Source: Actinomadura mexicana
GTDB taxonomy: Bacteria > Actinomycetota > Actinomycetes > Streptosporangiales > Streptosporangiaceae
Assembly: GCF_900188105.1 (NCBI RefSeq)
Contig: NZ_FZNP01000025.1
Span: 20,593 to 84,592 of the forward strand
DNA: 64,000 bases
Reading direction: 5' to 3'
Shown here: in pieces, positions 58,889 to 64,000 of the stretch
Layout of the letters: the number at the start of each line of letters is the position of its first letter
Numbering within the stretch: position 1 is the stretch's first letter
Translations under genes and position numbers: made by a program
The notes under the pieces: generated by a model
What the model was told of the DNA's origin: nothing
Seen by the model: the letters and a program-made list of their open reading frames with translations, nothing else
Databases searched by the model: none

Positions 58889-59590
58889 ATGGTCCGTGCC
58901 GTGGACCGCGTCTACACACGGCTGCGCGCCGACATCCTGGACGGCGTCCACCCGCCCGGGGCACGACTCGGCGAGGCCGAGCTGGCCGCGACCACCGGCG
59001 CCAGCAGGACGCCCGTCCGGGAGGCGCTGCGGCGGCTGGAGGTCGAGGGCCTGGTGGAGGTGCTGCCGCACCGCGGCGCGCGGGTCCCGGACTGGACGCC
59101 CGAGGACCTGGAGGAGATCTACGACCTGCGGATGCTGCTGGAGAGCGCCGCCGCGCGGCGCGCCGCCACCCGCGTCACCGCCGCGGACGTGGACCGCATG
59201 GACGAGCTGTGCCGCCTGATGGAGGCGGCCGTCGCGCCGGGCGCCGGCCAGGACCTGGACCGGGTCGCGAACCTCAACACCGAGTTCCACGACATCGTCC
59301 GCGCCGCCGCCTCCAGCGGCCGGCTCGTGTCCATGCTCAACGCGGTGGTGCGGCTCCCGCTCGTGATGCGGACCTTCCACCGCTACTCCCCCGCCGACCT
59401 GGCCCGCAGCTCCGCACACCACCGGGAGCTGGCCGCCGCGCTGCGGGCCGGCGACGGTACGTGGGCCGAGTCGGTGACGCGGGCGCACGTGCTCGCCGCG
59501 AAGGCGGTGCTGCTGCGCGCCGCCCGCACCCCGGACGACCGGGACGACCCGAGCGACCGGAACGATCACACGGAAACGAGGACCGGCTAG
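58889..59590 (+). CDS. GntR-family regulator, FCD subgroup
   Basis: A 233-residue regulator. The winged helix is YTRLRADILDGVHPPGARLG then EAELAATTGASRTPVREALR, the GntR signature. The C-terminal helical FCD domain has YDLRMLLESAAARRAA and the conserved metal-binding positions ...EFHDIV... and ...HHREL. The ATG at 58889 is preceded by GGGAGGAGG. Its stop is directly followed by the CaiB gene (0 bp). It probably represses the HMG-CoA lyase and its own operon, and an acyl-CoA or carboxylate is a likely ligand. Confidence 0.93.
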   Translation: MVRAVDRVYTRLRADILDGVHPPGARLGEAELAATTGASRTPVREALRRLEVEGLVEVLPHRGARVPDWTPEDLEEIYDLRMLLESAAARRAATRVTAADVDRMDELCRLMEAAVAPGAGQDLDRVANLNTEFHDIVRAAASSGRLVSMLNAVVRLPLVMRTFHRYSPADLARSSAHHRELAAALRAGDGTWAESVTRAHVLAAKAVLLRAARTPDDRDDPSDRNDHTETRTG

Positions 59591-60814
59591 ATGTCAACGC
59601 ACGTCGGCGCCGCGCCGGACGCCAGGGGCCCGCTCGCCGACCTCCGCGTCGTGGAGATGGGGCAGCTGCTCGCCGGACCGTTCTGCGGCCAGCTGCTCGG
59701 CGACTTCGGCGCGGAAGTGATCAAGCTGGAGCCGCCCGGCGCCGGCGACCCGATGCGCCAGTGGGGGCGGGAGAAGCCGCACGGCAAGTCCCTGTGGTGG
59801 CCGGTGGTCGCCCGCAACAAGAAGTCGGCGACCTGCGACCTGCGCACCCCCGAAGGCCAGGACCTCGCCCGGCGGATCATCGAGCGTGCCGACATCGTGG
59901 TCGAGAACTTCCGGCCCGGCACGCTGGAGCGCTGGGGGATGGACTTCGACCGGCTCCGCCAGACGAACCCCGGCCTGGTCCTGGTGCGCGTGTCCGGGTT
60001 CGGGCAGACCGGCCCCTACGCGCCCCGGGCGGGGTACGGGTCGATCGGCGAGGCGATGGGCGGCATCCGCCACGTGACCGGCGATCCCGGCGGCGCGCCC
60101 GCCCGCGCCGGGATCTCGCTGGGCGACTCGCTGGCGGCGGTGTTCGCCGCGATCGGCGCGCTCGTCGCCGTCCACCACCGCAACGCCACCGGACGCGGCC
60201 AGGTCGTCGACTCGGCGATCTACGAGGCGGTGCTGGCGATGATGGAGTCGCTGCTGCCCGAGTGGGCGGTCGCCGGGTACCAGCGCGAGCGGACCGGGTC
60301 CGTGCTGCCCAACGTCTCGCCCAGCAACGTCTACCCGACCGCTTCGGGCGAGATGATCCTGATCGCCGCCAACCAGGACACCGTGTTCGGACGGCTCGCC
60401 AGGACGATGGGCAGGCCCGAACTGAGCGCCGACCCCCGGTACGCCGGGCACGCCGAGCGGGGCCGGAACATGGCCGAGCTGGACGAGATCATCTCGGCCT
60501 GGTCGGCCCGGATCGAGACCGGGGACCTGCTGGAGCGGCTGCACGCCGGCGGCGTCCCGGCCGGCCGCATCTACACCGCCAAGGACATGTTCGACGATCC
60601 CCACTTCGCCGCGCGCGAGGCGATCGTGCGCCTCGTCCACCCGGACTTCGGCGAGCTCCCGATGCACAACGCGTTCCCCAGGCTCAGCGAGACCCCGGGG
60701 TCGGTCCGCCGGCCCGGCCCCGGGCTCGGCGAGCACAACCGGGAGGTCTACGGCGGCCTCCTGGACCTACCAGAGGACGAGATCGCCGCGCTGTCGGAGC
60801 GCGGCGTCATCTGA
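59591..60814 (+). CDS. CaiB/BaiF-family CoA-transferase
   Basis: A 407-residue family III CoA-transferase. The N-terminal Rossmann half begins GPLADLRVVEMGQLLAGPFC GQ-type motif, then LGDFGAEVIKLEPPGAGDPM and the NKKSATCDLRTPEGQDL stretch, and the catalytic aspartate is near the VENFRPGTLERWGMD segment. It moves CoA between carboxylic acids without an acyl-phosphate. It follows the GntR gene at 0 bp. With the lyase it could activate a branched or hydroxy acid that the lyase then splits. Confidence 0.92.
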   Translation: MSTHVGAAPDARGPLADLRVVEMGQLLAGPFCGQLLGDFGAEVIKLEPPGAGDPMRQWGREKPHGKSLWWPVVARNKKSATCDLRTPEGQDLARRIIERADIVVENFRPGTLERWGMDFDRLRQTNPGLVLVRVSGFGQTGPYAPRAGYGSIGEAMGGIRHVTGDPGGAPARAGISLGDSLAAVFAAIGALVAVHHRNATGRGQVVDSAIYEAVLAMMESLLPEWAVAGYQRERTGSVLPNVSPSNVYPTASGEMILIAANQDTVFGRLARTMGRPELSADPRYAGHAERGRNMAELDEIISAWSARIETGDLLERLHAGGVPAGRIYTAKDMFDDPHFAAREAIVRLVHPDFGELPMHNAFPRLSETPGSVRRPGPGLGEHNREVYGGLLDLPEDEIAALSERGVI

Positions 60815-60834
60815 GCACGGCACCGGGAGGGCAG

Positions 60835-61384
60835 ATGGGTTATCGACTGGGCGTCGACGTGGGCGGCACGTTCACCGACGTGCTGCTGGTCGACGAGCGG
60901 ACCGGCGTCAGCCACCGCGCCAAGACGGCGTCCACTCCGGCCGACCAGTCGGAGGGCGTGCTCGACGGCATCCGCAAGGTGTGCCGGGACGCCGGGATCG
61001 AGATGCACGAGGACCGCGCGCGTGCGGAGCTGCGGCGGCTCGGCGGGGCCGGCATCGAGGCGCTGACCGTCTCGCCGATCAACTCCTACGCGAACGACGC
61101 GCACGAGCGGCGGGTGGCGGAACTCGCCGCCGAGGAGCTGCCCGGGGTGCCGGTGTCGCTGTCCAGCCACGTCCTGCCGGAGTTGCGGGAGATGCGGGAG
61201 ATGCGGGAGTACGAGCGCACCGTCACCACCGTGGCGAACAGCTACGTCCAGCCCGAGGTGTCCCGCTACGTGGGCAACCTGGACCGGTCGCTGAGCGGAA
61301 GCGGGATCGACGCGCCGCTGTCGCTGCTGCTGTCCGGCCCGGCCGGCGAGGTGACGGGGGCGGTCTGGTTCGCCCGCACGGTTA
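60835..61384 (+). pseudogene. hydantoinase/oxoprolinase A-subunit (HyuA-like), deleted
   Basis: The start YRLGVDVGGTFTDVLLVDER is the ATPase phosphate-1 region of HyuA. After KVCRDAGIEMHEDRARAEL the sequence jumps over roughly 80-100 residues that normally contain the GTTVATNA region. It continues with LRRLGGAGIEALTVSPINSY and YERTVTTVANSYVQPEVSRY, then skips again to LLLSGPAGEVTGAVWFAR and breaks off near 61384. So at least two in-frame deletions and a lost C-terminus. It follows the CaiB gene at 20 bp with GGGAGGG before the ATG, so it was part of that operon. Confidence 0.75.
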
Positions 61385-61490
61385 CAGCCACACGAAGACT
61401 ACAAAGCTAGGGGCTACCTAATGTCCGGGAGTCGAGACGGATGGGCTACCCCCACGGCTGAAGCCGGGGGTCTGCGCCCCAGAAAGTTCG
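61385..61490 (+). mobile_element. TnpB-type (IS200/IS605-like) 3'-end remnant
   Basis: Directly after the hyuA break the sequence changes to an AT-richer segment and then a stem-loop (61449-61470) followed by GGTCTGCGCCCC. This combination resembles the 3' ends of TnpB-carrying elements, where the hairpin is the end of the transposon and the guide-RNA source. No tnpB frame remains. The insertion point coincides with the truncation of hyuA. Confidence 0.45.
61449..61470 (+). repeat. transposon-end hairpin
   Basis: CCCCC pairs with GGGGG and GGC with GCC around a TGAA loop, with a 2-base bulge (AC). The perfect stem and its sharp borders suggest a transposon end rather than a plain terminator. 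Confidence 0.5.
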
Positions 61491-61575
61491 ATCAACGCTG
61501 CGAGGAGGAGACGGGCCTCCCCGCACCACGACCGCCGGTCGGCGTCCGGTCGGCCGCCGCGCTGCGGGACCGCCG

Positions 61576-62226
61576 GTGAGCGACGACCTCGCCGCCGGCT
61601 ACCGCGCCTCGGGGTTCGGCGGCGGCCTCGGCTGCGGCCGGTCGCCGTCGGTGCTGGCCGTGGACCTCGTCCGCGCCTACCTGGCGGACGGTCACCGCTG
61701 CGCGCCCCGGTCGAGGACGCGGTGGCCGCCGCCGCGACCCTGGTCGACGCGGGCCGGGCGGCCGGGCTGCCCTTGCTGTTCACCCGGGTGAGTCACCAGC
61801 CGGGCGGCGCGGACGGCGGCCTGTTCCGCCGCAAGATCCCCGCGCTCCGCGTGTTCGAGGAAGGCAGCCCCCTCGGCGACTTCGCCGAGGGGGCGGCCTC
61901 CCCGTCCCGGCGAGACCGTGGTCACCAAGCAGTACGCCAGCGCGTTCCACGGCACGTCCCTGGCGGCCACCCTGACCGCGTCCGGCATCGACACCGTGCT
62001 GATCTGCGGGCTCACCACGAGCGGCTGCATCCGCGCCACCGCGACCGACGCGCTGCAGCACGGGTTCCGCCCGCCGGTGGTGGACGAGGCCTGCGGCGAC
62101 CGGGACCGCCGCCTGCACGAGGCGAACCTGCTGGACCTGGGCGCCAAGTACGCGGACGTCCTGTCCCTCGACGAGGCGCTCACGACCCTGCGCGGATCCT
62201 CAGCGGGCCGTGGGGAAGGCCATTGA
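61576..62226 (+). pseudogene. isochorismatase-family amidase, frameshifted
   Basis: A GTG at 61576 starts DDLAAGYRASGFGGGLGCGR then PSVLAVDLVRAYL with the catalytic aspartate. About codon 45 the sense moves to another frame (DAVAAAATLVDAGRAAGLPL, LFTRVSHQPGGADGGLFRRK), and near 61905 to a third frame with VVTKQYASAFHGTSLAATL and the cysteine in VLICGLTTSGCIRATATDA. The order of pieces matches an N-carbamoylsarcosine or maleamate amidase-like protein. It was probably the amidase of the hyuA operon whose middle (hyuB) is deleted. Its end overlaps the convergent iolA end. Confidence 0.7.
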
Positions 62227-63681
62227 GGACGCCCCGTCGGCCACGGCGGGGGCGGGCCACCGGGACGTGACGGCCTTGGCGCGTGTGTAGAAGCGCACCC
62301 CTTCGGCCCCGTGGACGTGGGTGTCACCGAACAGGGACGCCTTCCAGCCGCCGAAGGAGTAGAACGCCATCGGCACCGGGATGGGGACGTTCACCCCGAT
62401 CATCCCGACGTGCACGGCGCGCTGGAACCGCCGCGCCGCCTCCCCGGACGAGGTGAAGATCGCCGTACCGTTGCCGTAGGGGTTGGCGTTGATCAGAGCG
62501 ATCGCCTCGTCGAGGGTCTCGGCGCGCAGCACCAGCAGGACCGGTCCGAAGATCTCCTCCTGGTAGGCCGCCATGCCGGTGGCGACACCGTCGAGCAGGC
62601 AGGGGCCGACGAAGAACCCGGGGCCGGCCGCGCCGCGCCCGTCCACGACGAGCTTCGCGCCGGCCCGCTCGGCGTCCTCGACATGGCCGGTGACGCGCTG
62701 CCGCGCCGCCTCGCTGATCAGCGGCCCCATCTCGCTCGCCGGATCGGCGCCCGGCCCGACCTTGATCGCGCGAGCCCGGCCGGCGAGCCGATCGATCAGC
62801 GGGTCCGCGGCGGCCCCGACGGCGACCGCGACGGAGACCGCCATGCAGCGCTGGCCCGCCGATCCGTACGCCGCCGCCGTGATCTGGTCCGCGGCCAGGT
62901 CAAGGTCGGCGTCGGGCAGGACCACCGCGTGGTTCTTCGCTCCGCCGAGGGCCTGCACCCGCTTCCCGGCGGCGCTCGCCGCCTCGTGGACGTGCCGCGC
63001 GACGGGCGTGGACCCGACGAACGACACCGCCGCCACGCCCGGGTGCGTGATCAGCGCGTCGGCGGTCTCGCGGTCGCCGTGCAGCACGTTGAACACCCCG
63101 TCCGGCAGCCCCGCCTGCGCGTACAGCTCGGCGATCAGGTTGGACGCCGAGGGCACGCGCTCGCTCGGCTTCAGCACGAACGTGTTGCCGCACGCGATGG
63201 CGATCGGGTGCATCCACAGCGGGACCATCACCGGGAAGTTGAAGGGGACGATCCCGGCGCACACGCCGAGCGGCTGCCGGAACGAGAAGGCGTCGACCCC
63301 GGACGACACCTGGTCGGAGTACTCGCCCTTGAGCACCTGCGCGATCCCGCAGGCGAACTCGACGACCTCCCGGCCCCGCACGACCTCTCCGCGCGCGTCG
63401 TCCAGGACCTTGCCGTGCTCGGCGGTGACCAGGCGGGCCAGCTCGTCCTCGTGCCGTTCCAGCAGGTCGCGCAGCGCGAACATGATCCGCGCCCGCCGGC
63501 TCAGCGACACCTCGGACCACGACTCGAACGCTCGCGCCGCGGTCCCCACCGCGAGGTCCGCCTCGGCGCGCCGCCCGAGGACGACCTCGCCCGCCTGCCG
63601 GCCCGTCGCCGGATCGTGGACGGCCGCCGAGGTGCTCCCGCCCACCGGGACACCACCGATCCAGTGCTGGATAGAACGCAT
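62200..63681 (-). CDS. iolA: CoA-acylating methylmalonate-semialdehyde dehydrogenase
   Basis: A 493-residue aldehyde dehydrogenase of the MmsA/IolA type. QPLGVCAGIVPFNFPVMVPL is the cofactor region, FVLKPSERVPSASNLIAELY is typical, and the catalytic Cys is in YGSAGQRCMAVS. FYTRAKAVTSRWP at the end is a family mark. It converts malonate- or methylmalonate-semialdehyde to acetyl- or propionyl-CoA. The ATG at 63681 follows GAAAGGAA. It begins 10 bp after iolD on the same strand, which favours a role in myo-inositol breakdown; valine catabolism is the alternative. Confidence 0.93.
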   Translation of the reverse strand: MRSIQHWIGGVPVGGSTSAAVHDPATGRQAGEVVLGRRAEADLAVGTAARAFESWSEVSLSRRARIMFALRDLLERHEDELARLVTAEHGKVLDDARGEVVRGREVVEFACGIAQVLKGEYSDQVSSGVDAFSFRQPLGVCAGIVPFNFPVMVPLWMHPIAIACGNTFVLKPSERVPSASNLIAELYAQAGLPDGVFNVLHGDRETADALITHPGVAAVSFVGSTPVARHVHEAASAAGKRVQALGGAKNHAVVLPDADLDLAADQITAAAYGSAGQRCMAVSVAVAVGAAADPLIDRLAGRARAIKVGPGADPASEMGPLISEAARQRVTGHVEDAERAGAKLVVDGRGAAGPGFFVGPCLLDGVATGMAAYQEEIFGPVLLVLRAETLDEAIALINANPYGNGTAIFTSSGEAARRFQRAVHVGMIGVNVPIPVPMAFYSFGGWKASLFGDTHVHGAEGVRFYTRAKAVTSRWPAPAVADGASSMAFPTAR

Positions 63682-63691
63682 CGGGTTCCTT

Positions 63692-64000
63692 TCAGAGGTA
63701 ACGGCGCTGAGTCTTCTTGTCGTCGTCGTAGCGGGCGCGTGCCTGCCGTGTGCTCTCCAGGGCGGAGACTTCGGCGACCGGGACGTCCCACCACGCGTCA
63801 CTGCCCGGCCCCGCGGCGAGGGGGTCGGTCTCAACGTGGACGACCGTCGTGCGGGGCGACGCGATCGCCTGGCGGAGCGCCTTCCTGAATCCGTCGGCGT
63901 CGTCGGCGCGGATGACGTCGGCGCCGAGGCTGGCGGCGTTGGCGGCCAGGTCGACCGGGATGGGGTCGCCGTCCAGCCCGGTGGGGGTGCGCACGCGGTG
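63692..64000 (-). CDS. iolD: trihydroxycyclohexane-1,2-dione acylhydrolase, C-terminal part
   Basis: The last 102 residues of a thiamine-dependent enzyme; the gene continues past the right edge. The end ALRQAIASPRTTVVHVETDP then WWDVPVAEVSALESTRQARA and QRRYL is characteristic of IolD, which opens the inositol ring diketone. It precedes iolA by 10 bp, so the two form an operon of inositol catabolism. Confidence 0.88.
   Translation of the reverse strand, partial: HRVRTPTGLDGDPIPVDLAANAASLGADVIRADDADGFRKALRQAIASPRTTVVHVETDPLAAGPGSDAWWDVPVAEVSALESTRQARARYDDDKKTQRRYL

Noticed and set aside
61449..61470. Interpretation of the hairpin as a simple terminator of hyuA
   Set aside because: hyuA is truncated before it and the flanking sequence differs sharply in composition, which fits a transposon end better.
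1..64000. CRISPR array, prophage or integrative element
   Set aside because: No regularly spaced repeats, phage structural genes, integrase or tRNA-linked attachment site were seen; the only mobile DNA is the IS30 element and a TnpB-type end.

Overview
This window is chromosomal DNA from a very GC-rich actinomycete, most likely an Actinomadura-like member of the Streptosporangiales. The evidence is about 70% GC, many GTG starts, a divergent pair of DUF574-type methyltransferases, a two-domain universal stress protein beside an Rv1733c-like protein, and a 482-residue argininosuccinate synthase. No rRNA, tRNA or CRISPR array was seen. The assignment is inferred from gene content only.

Left part (1-31 kb). 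A divergent IclR regulator (cut by the window edge) and a tightly overlapping hydratase / acylating aldehyde dehydrogenase / 4-hydroxy-2-oxovalerate aldolase operon form the lower end of a meta-cleavage or steroid-ring pathway. Next come a HAD phosphatase, a TetR regulator, the stress genes, argG with a candidate ARG box, a coupled pair of orphan genes, an acyl-CoA ligase and the two methyltransferases. Two adjacent frameshifted secreted-protein genes follow. Then come an FAD enzyme and an odd PTS enzyme I-like protein, a CoA-transferase, a Tat-exported latex-clearing protein (Lcp), a STAND regulator facing an AhpD-like gene, and a HelR-type RNA polymerase recycling ATPase. The helR promoter carries a near-perfect rifamycin-associated element.

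Middle (31-50 kb). An MMPL exporter and a MarR gene share a 10+10 bp operator. Then come a ZIP transporter, a pentapeptide protein, a TetR-cupin pair, a truncated haemoglobin facing an MFS pump, a decayed nsrR-hmp locus, a paired DMT transporter, a diacylglycerol-type glycosyltransferase facing a polysaccharide deacetylase, and an operon that couples a polyprenyl synthetase to an Lcp/MpaB-family haem protein.

Right part (50-64 kb). A 982-residue uncharacterised protein is translationally coupled to a bacterial peptidylarginine deiminase with a complete catalytic set. Beyond it lie an asparagine synthase remnant, an intact IS30-family element, an HMG-CoA lyase facing a GntR/CaiB operon, a collapsed hyuA-amidase region ending in a TnpB-type 3' hairpin, and an iolD-iolA pair.

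Two themes stand out. First, isoprenoid oxidation appears twice (Lcp, and polyprenyl synthetase with an MpaB-type protein), and the lcp operator sequence recurs between the haemoglobin and MFS genes. Second, the window holds at least ten gene remnants (aquaporin, MarR, methyltransferase, hemerythrin, histidine kinase, nsrR, hmp, asnB, hyuA, amidase and two secreted proteins), so it is a region of active gene loss. Boundaries of remnants and functions of orphan genes are tentative because no searches could be run.
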